In this document: in pieces, positions 26,690 through 35,236 of the stretch
Position numbering within the stretch: the first letter of the stretch is position 1
Layout: the number at the start of each line of letters is the position of its first letter
NCBI GenBank assembly: GCA_964510955.1
Contig: CAZEDW010000018.1
Span: 1-64,000 of the forward strand
DNA from: JAFLCM01 sp964510955
GTDB taxonomy: Bacteria; Planctomycetota; Phycisphaerae; Phycisphaerales; UBA1924
Direction: 5' to 3'
DNA length: 64,000 bases
The notes under the pieces: model-generated
Database searches by the model: none
Told to the model about the DNA's origin: nothing
The model's input: only the letters and a program-made list of their open reading frames with translations
Translations under genes and position numbers: made by a program

Positions 26690-27836
26690 GGCACTACGCT
26701 TTAGCGTGGGACCGACGTTGCCCGAGCAACCTGATCGCTATCACCGTCAGATGCTGCTGCCGGGTGTGGGGCCCGAGGGGCAGGCGCGGCTGGCCCGCTC
26801 GCACGCGGTCGTCATCGGCTGCGGGGCGCTGGGCACGGTGGCGGCGGACTCGCTGTGCCGCGCGGGCGTGGGGGCCATCACCATCGTCGACCGGGATGTT
26901 GTCGAGCTGACCAACCTTCAGCGGCAGACGCTGTTCGATGAGGCCGATGCGCGCGAGGGCGTTCCCAAGGCGGTCGCGGCCCAGCGCCGGCTGGCACAGG
27001 TGAACGGTTCGGTGCGGGTGGTGGCGCGTGTCGAAGACTTCACGCACCGCAACGCCGAGCGGCTCGCGGCGGGCGCAGATGTCCTGCTGGACTGCACGGA
27101 CAACTTCCTGGCGCGGTACCTGGTGAACGACGTGAGCGTCAAGCTGTGCGTGCCCCATGTTTACGCCGGCGCCGTCGGGACGGTGGGGATGGCGCGGGCG
27201 GTGCTGCCTCGGCGTGGGGGCGCCGGGGCGCCGGCGCCCAAATGGCCGGACGATCTGGCCACGCCGTGCCTGCGGTGTCTGTTCGAGGAGGCGCCCGCTC
27301 CAGGCTCGACACCCACGTGCGACACGGCGGGCGTGCTGGGGCCGCCGGCGGGCGTAGCGGCGCTGATCCAGAGCGCCGAGGCGATCAAGATTCTGCTGGG
27401 ACGGTTCGACCTGGTTCGGCGCGAACTCGTCGTCGCCGATCTGTGGGACGGGCCTGTCCGCACGATCGGGGTCGGCTCAGCGTTCGACGCGGAGTGCCCG
27501 TGCTGCGTTGGGCGCGGGTTTGCCTGGCTGAGCGGAGCGATGGACCCCGGGACCACGAGCCTGTGCGGGCGCAACGCCGTGCAGATCAACGGCGCGGGCG
27601 CCGATGAGAGCGACGGCGACGCGACGGTTGATCTCTTCACCTTGAGCGAACGGCTGCGCGCCCACGGCGAGGTGCTCGCGTCGGCGTCGCTGGTCCGCTG
27701 CGTGCTCCAGGGTGAGACCTCCGGCGAGGGCGAGCCGCTGGAGCTGACGGTGTTCCCCGATGGAAGGGCCATCGTGCGGGGGACCCGCGACAGCGGGCGG
27801 GCGCGGGCGGTGTTCGCGAAGTACGTGGGGGCGTAG
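26673..27836 (+). CDS. ThiF/MoeB family sulfur-carrier adenylyltransferase
   Basis: The 387-residue product is an E1-like enzyme. RYHRQMLLPGVGPEGQARL leads into the ATP-binding loop GCGALGTVAADSL, VELTNLQRQTLF with its catalytic Arg, and LLDCTDNFLARY. The two Zn CxxC pairs are CLRC and CPCC, and the catalytic-Cys segment is CDTAGVLGPPAGVAALIQSAEAIK. Such enzymes adenylate the C-terminal Gly of ThiS or MoaD. A C-terminal region of about 100 residues (after 300) is shorter than and unlike a rhodanese domain. Its start lies inside the antiporter gene. No ThiS or MoaD is nearby, so the carrier protein is unknown. Confidence 0.88.
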   Translation: MPGPAEALRFSVGPTLPEQPDRYHRQMLLPGVGPEGQARLARSHAVVIGCGALGTVAADSLCRAGVGAITIVDRDVVELTNLQRQTLFDEADAREGVPKAVAAQRRLAQVNGSVRVVARVEDFTHRNAERLAAGADVLLDCTDNFLARYLVNDVSVKLCVPHVYAGAVGTVGMARAVLPRRGGAGAPAPKWPDDLATPCLRCLFEEAPAPGSTPTCDTAGVLGPPAGVAALIQSAEAIKILLGRFDLVRRELVVADLWDGPVRTIGVGSAFDAECPCCVGRGFAWLSGAMDPGTTSLCGRNAVQINGAGADESDGDATVDLFTLSERLRAHGEVLASASLVRCVLQGETSGEGEPLELTVFPDGRAIVRGTRDSGRARAVFAKYVGA

Positions 27837-27978
27837 GACCCGCCGGCCCGTGCCGTGGGCTTCGCCGTCCGCCGCGATACCCGTGCCGAGCGACAAACAC
27901 TCACGGGCATCGCGAACAGGTTGAACCTCCGACACTCCCCGGCCGTTCGTGCGCGCTTCACCCGATACCATCCCACCC

Positions 27979-29643
27979 ATGTCCGCCCACGCCCCCACAC
28001 CGACCGATCCGACCAGCCCCGGCGCACCCGAGGAGGTATCGCCGGGACGCCTCGAAGCCCAGCGGCGACAGAACCGCGACGCGATCAGGGCGCTCAAAGT
28101 GGACCCTTATGGAGAGCGCACGACGGGGCTGTCGAACATCGCGACGGCGCGCGGGGCGTACAGCGCCGAGGCGGACGCGGCGTACCAGGCGGCCGCCGCG
28201 GCGGCCAAGGCCAGCCCCGGCGCTCCCGTCGCCGACACGCGCCCGGTCGTCAAGGTCGCCGGGCGCGTCGTGCTGAAGCGCGACGGCGGGAAGCTGATCT
28301 GGCTGCAGTTCCGCGACCACACCTCCGGGCCGGCGCGCGAGGGCGAAGCCGGCGCGTCGCCGACGCCGGACGGCGGCGCGGAGGGCGCGATGGTGAAGGA
28401 CCTGCAGGTCGCCGTCAGCATGAAGGACTGCGCCGCGCCGGGGTTCGACCTGACCAAGCTGTGCGACCTGGGCGACATGCTCATCGTCACCGGCCCCTTG
28501 ATGAAGACCAAGACCGGCGAGATCACGGTGTGGGCCTCGTCGGTGCAGATGGCGTGCAAGAGCATCGCCCCGCCGCCGGAAAAGTGGAGCGGCCTGCAGG
28601 ACACCGAGATCAGGTATCGGCGCCGCTACGTCGATCTGTACGCCAACCCCGAGACGATGCAGGTGGCCAAGCTGCGGGCGCTGCTCATGCGTGAAATCCG
28701 CGAGCTGCTGCACGAGCGCGGGTTCATGGAGGTGGAGACGCCCACGCTCCAGACGCTCGCCGGCGGCGCAGCGGCCAAGCCGTTCGTCACCCATATGAAC
28801 GCCCTGGACATCGACCTGTTCATGCGCGTGGCGCCGGAGCTGTACCTCAAGCGGCTGCTGGTGGGCGGGATGCCGCGCGTCTTCGAGTGGTCACGCAACT
28901 TCCGCAACGAGGGACTGGACCGCTCGCACAACCCCGAGTTCTCGATGCTCGAGCTGTACGAGGCGTTCGGCAGCTACGAGACGATGATGGAGATCGTCGA
29001 GGAGATGGTGAAGCGGTGCGCTCGGCGGGTAAAGGCGGAGTGGTCGCCGGGCGGGGACGTCCTCGCGCTACCCTACGGCGACCTGAAGATCGACTACGGG
29101 CGCCCGTTCGAGAAGGTCACCTACGAGGCCCTGTTCGAGAAGGCCCTTGGCTTCTCGATGCACGATTCTGCCCGCGTCCGCGCCGAGGCCAAGAAGCACG
29201 GCCACAAGACCGACGGCGTCGCCGACATCCTGCTGGTCAACGCGCTGTTCGACCGCGCCGAGGAGGCGATCGACCCCCGCCGACCCACGTTCCTGATGGA
29301 CTACCCCGCGGCGCTGTGCCCGCTGACGCGGTCGAAGAAGGACCGACCAGAGGTCGCCGAGCGCTTCGAGCTGTTCATCGGCGGGATGGAGCTGGGCAAT
29401 GCCTACACCGAGCTGAACGACCCGGACATCCAGGAGGCTAAGTTCAAGGAGCAGCTCGCCGGTATTGATGCCGAGGAGAGCACGTTCCGCACGTTTGATG
29501 AAGACTTTGTGTACGCGCTGAAGGTGGGCATGCCGCCGGCGGGCGGGCTGGGGGTGGGGATCGACCGGCTGATGATGCTGCTGCTGAATCAGAAGAGCAT
29601 CCGCGACGTGCTGCTGTTCCCGCTGATGAGGCCGGTGGAGTAG
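27979..29643 (+). CDS. lysS: Lysyl-tRNA synthetase, class II
   Basis: The ATG at 27979 gives a 554-residue product. Its N-terminal OB-fold is followed by the class II core with GLQDTEIRYRRRYVDLY, motif 2 FRNEGLDRSHNPEFSMLE and motif 3 GLGVGIDRLMMLLLN. It charges tRNA-Lys in the cytoplasm. An insertion of about 25 Gly/Pro/Ala-rich residues interrupts the OB-fold between WLQFRDH and DLQVAVS, and another stretch of Ala-rich sequence lies near residues 55-75; these are not usual in bacterial LysS. The 142-nt region upstream shows no T-box-like structure that I can recognise. Confidence 0.96.
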   Translation: MSAHAPTPTDPTSPGAPEEVSPGRLEAQRRQNRDAIRALKVDPYGERTTGLSNIATARGAYSAEADAAYQAAAAAAKASPGAPVADTRPVVKVAGRVVLKRDGGKLIWLQFRDHTSGPAREGEAGASPTPDGGAEGAMVKDLQVAVSMKDCAAPGFDLTKLCDLGDMLIVTGPLMKTKTGEITVWASSVQMACKSIAPPPEKWSGLQDTEIRYRRRYVDLYANPETMQVAKLRALLMREIRELLHERGFMEVETPTLQTLAGGAAAKPFVTHMNALDIDLFMRVAPELYLKRLLVGGMPRVFEWSRNFRNEGLDRSHNPEFSMLELYEAFGSYETMMEIVEEMVKRCARRVKAEWSPGGDVLALPYGDLKIDYGRPFEKVTYEALFEKALGFSMHDSARVRAEAKKHGHKTDGVADILLVNALFDRAEEAIDPRRPTFLMDYPAALCPLTRSKKDRPEVAERFELFIGGMELGNAYTELNDPDIQEAKFKEQLAGIDAEESTFRTFDEDFVYALKVGMPPAGGLGVGIDRLMMLLLNQKSIRDVLLFPLMRPVE

Positions 29644-29700
29644 CCCTGTACACAGGCGAGCCGCGGATTCCGCATTCCACCGCAATGAGCCTTGTCGAAC

Positions 29701-30168
29701 TCACCTCGCTCCGTACGGGTTCTCGATCACCCGCTGCATCGCCCTGCCCGGCTCGGGCAAGGGGGCAAACCCGAACTGCCGGTACAGCCGGTGCGCGTCC
29801 CGGGTCATGAGCATCCAGCGGCGCAGGCCCTGCAGCTCGGGGTGGGTCGTGATGCACTGCATGAGCAGCTTTGACAGACCGCGCCCGCGGTGGGACTCGA
29901 GCACGAACACGTCGGCGAGGTAGGCGTAGGTGGCGCGGTCGGTGACGATGCGGGCGAAGCCCACCTGGCGCCGGGGCTGGACGTCCCCGGGTGCGCCGGC
30001 GTCGTACACCCCGAAACTGATCGAGTTTGCCGCCGCCTTTTCCACGAGATGGCGCGGGATGCCGGGCGACCAGTAGCAGGTGCTCAGGTACCCGTGCACC
30101 ACGTCGAAATCGATCAGGGCGGGATCATCGGAGACCAGGTATGGCGGCTGGGTGAGGGTGTGTGCCAC
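29701..30168 (-). CDS. GNAT family N-acetyltransferase
   Basis: The 155-residue product begins at a GTG at 30168. It shows the GNAT core: the VGFARIVTDRATYAYLADVF strand pair, the acetyl-CoA loop HRGRGLSKLLMQ (about residues 93-104), and the final LYRQFGFAPL segment. The substrate cannot be inferred. It converges with lysS and diverges from the exported methyltransferase-like gene over an 84-nt gap. Confidence 0.9.
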   Translation of the reverse strand: MAHTLTQPPYLVSDDPALIDFDVVHGYLSTCYWSPGIPRHLVEKAAANSISFGVYDAGAPGDVQPRRQVGFARIVTDRATYAYLADVFVLESHRGRGLSKLLMQCITTHPELQGLRRWMLMTRDAHRLYRQFGFAPLPEPGRAMQRVIENPYGAR

Positions 30169-30252
30169 GGAAGGGGATCGTTGGCGCGCCGGCGGAGCGA
30201 CGCAGCGGGCGCGCCGCTCGGCGGTACGCTGCCTTCAGAAGGAGACACCCCC

Positions 30253-31383
30253 GTGCGAAACCACTGGATGATCGGCTCGCTGTTGGCTTGCGTTTGCGGC
30301 GCGACCCTGGCGGCAGGGGAACCACCGGTGCCGCAGCCACCCGGGGGATCGGGGGCCGTCCCGGATGGGGGCAAGGCCCCGGAGTTGACCGGTGCCGCGC
30401 GGATCAAGGCCGATGCGCCGCGGCTGCTGCCGATGCTCGAGTCGCGCCTGGCACGGGTGTTCGCCCGGGCGGCGGAGGGGCTGCCCAGCGTCAGTCCCCG
30501 CACGCTGTGGGTGAACAAGGAGAAGCGCGCGTGGTACACGCCCGCGGAGCGTGACGCGCTGCCGGAGGCCGAACGCGCGGCGCTCGCCGAGCGCCCGTGC
30601 GACGAGGAGTTCTATTACACGACCCGCTACGGCTCGCCGCTGGCCTACGCCCGCGCGCTGGACGTGCTGGCCTCGCGGGCCGGCAAGGACTTCGATGACT
30701 TCCGCGGCAAGCGCATCATCGACTACGGCTACGGCACCATCGGGCACCTCCGGATCATGGCCTCGCTGGGCGCGCACTGCATCGGCATCGAGACCGACAC
30801 CAGCCTCGCCAAGCTCTACAACCAGCCCGGCGACACGGGGATCATCCCCGGCTGGGCGGCGCACGGGCTGCACGAGGTGGTGGCGGTTCCCGACGGGTCG
30901 ATCCGCCTGCTTACCGGGCGGTTCCCGGTGGACCCGGGTTGCACGCCGGCGGACATCAAGCCGCTCGCGCCCGAGGGTGTCGACCTGTTCATCTCCAAGA
31001 ACACGCTGAAGAACGGCTACATCCACCCGTCGGAGCCGGTCGACAAGCGGATGCTGGTGGACCTGGGCACGGGCGAGGCGGCGTTTCTTGACGCGGTGCA
31101 CGGGGTGCTGCACCCCGATGGGTGGTTCCTGATCTACAACCTCTCGCCGGCGCCCTCCAAGCCCGGCGAGAAGTACAAGCCGTGGAGCGACGGGAGGTGC
31201 CCGTTCTCGCGCGAGCAGCTCGAGAACGCCGGCTTCGAGGTGCTGGTGTTCGACGAAAACGATGATGGGGCGGCCCGAAAGCTCGGCGCGGCGCTGGGTT
31301 GGGACAAGGACGGCATGGACCTGGCCAATGATCTGTTCGCGCACTGGACCCTGGCGCGGCGGATCGACATCAAGGCAAAATGA
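30253..31383 (+). CDS. Exported protein with SAM-methyltransferase-like fold
   Basis: The GTG at 30253 is chosen because an AAGGAG lies about ten nt upstream and a signal peptide follows at once (MRNHWMIGSLLACVCGATLA, written with Met for GTG). After a Pro-rich linker, residues about 150-270 resemble a class I methyltransferase: IIDYGYGTIGHLRIMASLGA in place of the SAM-binding DxGxGxG, then CIGIETD and, later, GVLHPDGWFLIYNLSP. Export of such a fold is unusual because SAM is cytoplasmic; the domain may have another ligand or may act as a scaffold. Family assignment is inference from these motifs. Confidence 0.75.
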   Translation: MRNHWMIGSLLACVCGATLAAGEPPVPQPPGGSGAVPDGGKAPELTGAARIKADAPRLLPMLESRLARVFARAAEGLPSVSPRTLWVNKEKRAWYTPAERDALPEAERAALAERPCDEEFYYTTRYGSPLAYARALDVLASRAGKDFDDFRGKRIIDYGYGTIGHLRIMASLGAHCIGIETDTSLAKLYNQPGDTGIIPGWAAHGLHEVVAVPDGSIRLLTGRFPVDPGCTPADIKPLAPEGVDLFISKNTLKNGYIHPSEPVDKRMLVDLGTGEAAFLDAVHGVLHPDGWFLIYNLSPAPSKPGEKYKPWSDGRCPFSREQLENAGFEVLVFDENDDGAARKLGAALGWDKDGMDLANDLFAHWTLARRIDIKAK

Positions 31384-31388
31384 AAACA

Positions 31389-31411
31389 GGGCGCGCCGAG
31401 TCGGCGCGCCC
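31389..31411. terminator. Bidirectional terminator hairpin
   Basis: Perfect arms GGGCGCGCC and GGCGCGCCC with a GAGTC loop lie between two convergent genes. On the minus strand the stem is followed by TGTTTTCA, so it best serves the gene ending at 31445. Confidence 0.8.
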
Positions 31412-31444
31412 CGCCCTGGGAGAAACACATGATCCGTCGGAGGC

Positions 31445-32143
31445 TTACGCCCGGGCCTTGCGGCGCGGGGCGGCCATCAAGAGGCCCGCGACCGCGAGGG
31501 CGGCGGCGCCGGGGGTGGGCACCGTCGGGGGCAGCTCGGTGATCTGGTCCTGGGCGCTGCTCGAGCGGAGCACCACCAGCTCGCGGAGGATGGGGGCGCC
31601 GCCGGGGGCGGGGTTGGACAGCGCGTTGGCCGCGTTGGTGATGAGCGCCTGGGCGGCGGTGCGCTGGGTGCTGGTGGAGTTCACCTTGAACGTGCCGGTG
31701 CTCAGGTTGTTGTTCGTGTCGTAGATGACCTCCCAGATGGCGAGCTGCAGGGCCGCCGACTCGTTGGCGGTGTCGGCGCCGGGCTTGTAGCTGGTCCACA
31801 ACTGGCGGAGCATCGACTGCTGGGCCGGGGTGTAGCCGGCGTCGGTCAGCGAGAGGACGTTGTAGGTGTAGGTGTTGCCGCTGCTGACGTTCTGGGCGAG
31901 GTCGACGCAGTAGGTGTCGAACGTAATCGGCACGGTGTTATCGACGCCGGCGCCGGGGGCGTCGGTGCGGGTCCAGTGGAACTGGACGGTCTTGACGTCG
32001 CCGTTGTAGATGCCGCCGGAGGCGGTGATGTTCGAGTTCTGTGAGAGCGTGTAGGTGAATTTGCCCTTCAGGGTGCCGGCGGACGCCGCGCCGCAGGCGG
32101 CGATCAGACCGAGGGCGAAGACGGTGGTACGCATCGAACGCAT
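31445..32143 (-). CDS. Secreted thioester-domain-like protein with PEP-CTERM-like tail
   Basis: The ATG at 32143 is preceded by GAGGAG and starts a 232-residue product with a signal peptide (MRSMRTTVFALGLIAACG, then AASAG). The mature domain has Cys79 in ITFDTYCVDLAQ and Gln133 in AALQLAIWEVIYD, matching the Cys and Gln positions that form an internal thioester in thioester adhesion domains (Cys early, then a QxAIW-type motif). The tail VPTPGAAALAVAGLLMAAPR, followed by basic residues, is the short sorting type seen on four other products here. The thioester reading is inference and needs structural support. Its leader (32144-32502) holds no other feature. Confidence 0.75.
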   Translation of the reverse strand: MRSMRTTVFALGLIAACGAASAGTLKGKFTYTLSQNSNITASGGIYNGDVKTVQFHWTRTDAPGAGVDNTVPITFDTYCVDLAQNVSSGNTYTYNVLSLTDAGYTPAQQSMLRQLWTSYKPGADTANESAALQLAIWEVIYDTNNNLSTGTFKVNSTSTQRTAAQALITNAANALSNPAPGGAPILRELVVLRSSSAQDQITELPPTVPTPGAAALAVAGLLMAAPRRKARA

Positions 32144-32502
32144 GGGCAAGACTCCTCTGTGGTTTTGCAGGCCGTGGGCGCACCGATCGCGCGGCGGTAC
32201 ACACGCCGGGACGAACGGAACCCATCTGGACAGACCCCGGAACACAGTCCCCGCAAAGCCGCGCACGCGGTGCGGGCCGCCGACTCAGCCCGGCCCTGTG
32301 CGCGGGGGTGAGATGGGCGACACATTCAACATGCAATGCAAGCCGGGCCGGGGCAAGCCGGGGCGCGATGCGCCGGGGTTATGGCCCGTCACCCGTCGCG
32401 CCGCCCGCACACGCCGCAGAAAACCAGTGGTTCTCGGGCACGCGGCGGGGCGGTGGGCGCCGTGGGGCAGGTCGTGCTTGAAGCCAAGCCGCCCCGGGGG
32501 TG
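32144..32502. other. Gene-free spacer, no recognised feature
   Basis: This 359-nt stretch separates two minus-strand genes. It contains GC-rich short repeats and an AT-richer point around 32325 (CATTCAACATGCAATGCAAG), which may be a promoter for the downstream minus-strand gene, but no convincing gene, RNA or terminator. Confidence 0.5.
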
Positions 32503-33282
32503 TCACCGACCCTCGTAGAGCCGATCCGCCAGCCAGTCGTTCAACTCAGGCACGGCCCGGATCTTCTCCGCCGTCGCGTCGATGTTGTAGGGCACGCGGA
32601 AGAACTTGACGCCCTCGGGATAAAGCACGGCGTAGCTGGCCCGCGGGTCGTGGTCGCGGGGCTGGCCGACGCTGCCGACGTTGATGACGGCCTTTTCCTT
32701 GCCGCTGAACTCGTACGAGCCGCCGTTGCCGATTTCATCCGGAGGATAAAAGTCCGGCTCGCTGGTGAACACGCCCGGGACATGGGTGTGACCGACCACG
32801 GCGATGCCGTCGATCAGGTCGAACACGCCCTTGATCTTGTCCGGGGCGCTCACCACGTCGTCGGGGAAGATGTACTCGTTGATGGGCCGGCGCGGCGAGC
32901 CGTGCACCGCCAGGATGGGACGCTTGCCGTCGGGCGGGGTGTCCACGACCCGCACGCGCAGGCGCCCGAGGAACTCGTAGCGCCGGGCCTTGGCGTCGGG
33001 GTCGGCGGTGTTGTCGAACTGCTCGCGGGTCCAGTAGGCGGCGGCCTCGGCGCCGGGGTTGAAGTTGGTGGGCTCGTAGAGCACGCCGAAGTCGTGGTTG
33101 CCCATCAGCGACCACTCGCACCGGGTGGCGACGAGGTCGACGCATTCCAGCGGCTCGGGCCCGTACCCGATGATGTCGCCCAGGCACACGATCCGGGTGA
33201 TGCCCTTGGACTCGATGTCCGCCAGGACCGACTTGAGGGCCTCGGCGTTGCCGTGGATGTCACTGATGAGGGCGGTGGGCAC
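32503..33282 (-). CDS. Calcineurin-like metallophosphoesterase
   Basis: The 259-residue product (GTG start at 33282) has all the two-metal phosphoesterase motifs: SDIHGN at residues 7-12, GDIIGYGP, GNHD, HGS and GHTH. It resembles the YfcE/ApaH-type family that acts on small phosphodiesters or nucleotide substrates. The actual substrate is not shown. The leader in gene direction is CU-rich and begins with a heptad array ending just before the start codon. It diverges from clpP over 557 nt. Confidence 0.93.
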   Translation of the reverse strand: MPTALISDIHGNAEALKSVLADIESKGITRIVCLGDIIGYGPEPLECVDLVATRCEWSLMGNHDFGVLYEPTNFNPGAEAAAYWTREQFDNTADPDAKARRYEFLGRLRVRVVDTPPDGKRPILAVHGSPRRPINEYIFPDDVVSAPDKIKGVFDLIDGIAVVGHTHVPGVFTSEPDFYPPDEIGNGGSYEFSGKEKAVINVGSVGQPRDHDPRASYAVLYPEGVKFFRVPYNIDATAEKIRAVPELNDWLADRLYEGR

Positions 33283-33289
33283 GGGGGGA

Positions 33290-33330
33290 GGAAAAGCGAA
33301 AAGTGGGAAAGCGAAAAGCGAAAATGTCGC
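33290..33330 (-). repeat. Heptad array before the phosphoesterase gene, plus 557-nt spacer
   Basis: Plus-strand units are GAAAAGC, GAAAAGT, GGGAAAGC, GAAAAGC and GAAAATG, ending about eight nt before the GTG start on the minus strand. The rest of the spacer (to 33839) has a purine-rich GGGGGAGGC tract (about 33334-33370) and, near 33598-33624, a weak promoter-like pair TTGAGG and TATTGA with only a 15-nt gap, possibly for clpP. I see no gene. Confidence 0.65.
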
Positions 33331-33839
33331 GGGGGGAGGCGGGGGAGGCGGGGGGGCGGGGGAGGGGCGAGACGAGGTGGAGAGGTGATCGGATGAGTTA
33401 CGGACTGGCGGGGCGGGGCCCTCGGGAAAGAGAGCGAGCGGGGGCGAGGCGGAGCGCGGCGTGGCGCGCCCACGTCTGAATGGGCATGTCCCGCGGCGCG
33501 TTCATCCATGAACGGGGGCGAACATGCTAACGGGAACCGGCCCCCGGGTAAACGCCCTGTGCCGTCTGTCGCTCACGACATGCGACAGGAACGCCGATTG
33601 AGGCTGAGTATTGTTCGGTATTGAGATATCGGTCTTCGGACGTGGACTTGGCGGATTCGAGAACTAGGATCATCCGAGCGGTGGTCGAATCGCTCGCACG
33701 CAGGTCGATGCGGCCACCCCAACGGCCCCCACAGCCACCTACCGCCCGCCGCCAGGCCCATCCCGTCTTCGCCGTTCCGCCGTTCAGTTTTCGCTTTCAC
33801 AGCCCCACCCGGCTCACCAGAGCCTCCCGGACCCGCCCC

Positions 33840-34409
33840 ATGAGCATCAACTACCAGCGCACCCGCGAGATGACCATCGACGAGCTTCTGCTCGAGAACC
33901 GCGTGGTGTTCCTGTTCGGCGAGATCAACCAGGCGTCCGCGGCCCGCGTGACGATGCAGATGCTGTACCTGGAGAACCAGAAGAAGGGCCAGGACATCAA
34001 CCTGTACATCAACTCCCCCGGCGGGAGCGTGGACGACACGCTGAGCATCTACGACACGCTGCGGTTCATCAGCAGCAAGGTGTCGACGTATTGCCTGGGC
34101 CGGGCCTACTCCGGGGCGGCGCTGCTGCTGGCCGCTGGGGAAAAGGGCAAGCGGTACATCCTGCCCCACGCCAAGGTGATGATCCACCAGCCCTACGGCG
34201 GGGTGACCGGCCAGGCCGCCGACATCAAGATCCAGGCCGAGGAGATCATCAAGGCCAAGCGCGTCCTCAACGAGATCATCGCACGTCACACCGGCAAGCC
34301 GTACGACCAGGTCCAGGCCGACAGCGAGCGTGACAAGTACTTCAACGCCGGGCAGGCCAAGGAGTACGGCCTGATCGATGAGATTCTGGAAGCGCCCGAG
34401 AAGAAGTGA
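33840..34409 (+). CDS. clpP: ATP-dependent Clp protease proteolytic subunit (first copy)
   Basis: The start is the ATG at 33840 (MSINYQRTREMTIDELL). The 189-residue product has the ClpP active-site segments: INSPGGSVDDTLSIYDTL, the nucleophile Ser in GRAYSGAALLLAAG, the His in KVMIHQPYGGVTGQAADI, and YFNAGQAKEYGLIDEIL with the catalytic Asp region. The Ser segment departs from the usual GQAASMGA, reading AYSGA. ClpP copies of this type often assemble with a second ClpP. It is followed at 109 nt by a second clpP. Confidence 0.94.
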   Translation: MSINYQRTREMTIDELLLENRVVFLFGEINQASAARVTMQMLYLENQKKGQDINLYINSPGGSVDDTLSIYDTLRFISSKVSTYCLGRAYSGAALLLAAGEKGKRYILPHAKVMIHQPYGGVTGQAADIKIQAEEIIKAKRVLNEIIARHTGKPYDQVQADSERDKYFNAGQAKEYGLIDEILEAPEKK

Positions 34410-34415
34410 TGCGTA

Positions 34416-34504
34416 GGCACTGGGGACTAGGCACTGGGCACTAGTTCCGATACGGTGCGCGTCGGTCCCCTCTTACCAGTGCCTAGTGCCCAGTCCCTAG
34501 TGCC
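34416..34504 (+). repeat. Inverted heptad arms in the clpP-clpP spacer
   Basis: After the first clpP stop come GGCACTG, GGGACTA, GGCACTG and GGCACTA (34416-34444). Then, after 31 nt, come CAGTGCC, TAGTGCC, CAGTCCC and TAGTGCC (34477-34504), ending 13 nt before the second clpP ATG. The two arms are complementary over 29 nt with few mismatches and could form a long hairpin. Confidence 0.9.
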
Positions 34505-34517
34505 TTCGGCAAACCCC

Positions 34518-35144
34518 ATGTCTACCCTCGTCCCCATCGTCGTCGAGAACACCGGGCGCGGCGAGCGCGCGTACGACATCTACTCGCGCCTGCTCAAGGA
34601 CCGCATCGTCTTCGTCGGGGGCGGGATCGACGACGACATCGCCAACCTGGTCGTCGCCCAGCTCCTGTTCCTGGCCAACGAGAACGCCAAGGCCGACATC
34701 CACCTCTACGTCAACTCCCCCGGCGGGAGCGTGACGGCGGGGCTGGCCATCGTCGACACCATGAACTTCATCGAGTCCGATGTGTGCACCTACATCGTCG
34801 GGCAGGCCGCCAGCATGGGCAGCGTCATCGCCGCCGCGGGGGCCAAGGGCAAGCGCTTCGCGCTCACCAACGCCCGGAACCTGATGCACCAGCCGCTGAT
34901 CGGCGGGGTGCTGGAGGGCCAGGCGACCGACCTGGAGATCGAGGCCAAGGAGATGCTCCGCCTCCGCGACCGCCTCTACGACATCTACGCCCGTGCCACC
35001 GGCAAGAACGCCAAGGAGATCGAGGCGGACTGCGACCGCAACAAGTGGCTGGACGAGAAGGAGATGATGGAATACGGTCTCATCGACCGCGTCCTCACCC
35101 GGATGCCCAGCATCGCGCGGGACACGACGGACCGGCCGAACTAA
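34518..35144 (+). CDS. clpP: ATP-dependent Clp protease proteolytic subunit (second copy)
   Basis: The 208-residue product (ATG at 34518, MSTLVPIVVENTGRGERAYD) is a canonical ClpP: YSRLLKDRIVFVGGGIDDDI, YVNSPGGSVTAGLAIVDTM, the nucleophile in GQAASMGSVIAAAG, the His in NLMHQPLIGG and the Asp in DRNKWLDEKEMMEYGLID. It likely forms a heterotetradecamer or works with the first copy, and is driven by ClpX/ClpA-type unfoldases encoded elsewhere. The leader lacks a clear ribosome binding site and is occupied by the heptad arm. Confidence 0.96.
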   Translation: MSTLVPIVVENTGRGERAYDIYSRLLKDRIVFVGGGIDDDIANLVVAQLLFLANENAKADIHLYVNSPGGSVTAGLAIVDTMNFIESDVCTYIVGQAASMGSVIAAAGAKGKRFALTNARNLMHQPLIGGVLEGQATDLEIEAKEMLRLRDRLYDIYARATGKNAKEIEADCDRNKWLDEKEMMEYGLIDRVLTRMPSIARDTTDRPN

Positions 35145-35150
35145 GAAGGA

Positions 35151-35236
35151 TTCACCGCGGAGACGCGGAGAGCGCGGAGTGAGTCATGCGGTTTGATTCG
35201 GATTCACCCCTCTGTGCCCTCGATGCCTCTGTGGTG
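35151..35236 (+). repeat. Inverted short-period repeat arms after clpP
   Basis: Downstream of the second clpP stop, purine-rich units TCACCGCGGAG, ACGCGGAG and AGCGCGGAG (35151-35179) face the pyrimidine-rich units CTCTGTGCC, CTCGATGC and CTCTGTGGTGA (35210-35236). Aligned antiparallel they pair imperfectly. The plan is the same as in the other spacers, with a period near 8-9. Confidence 0.65.
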
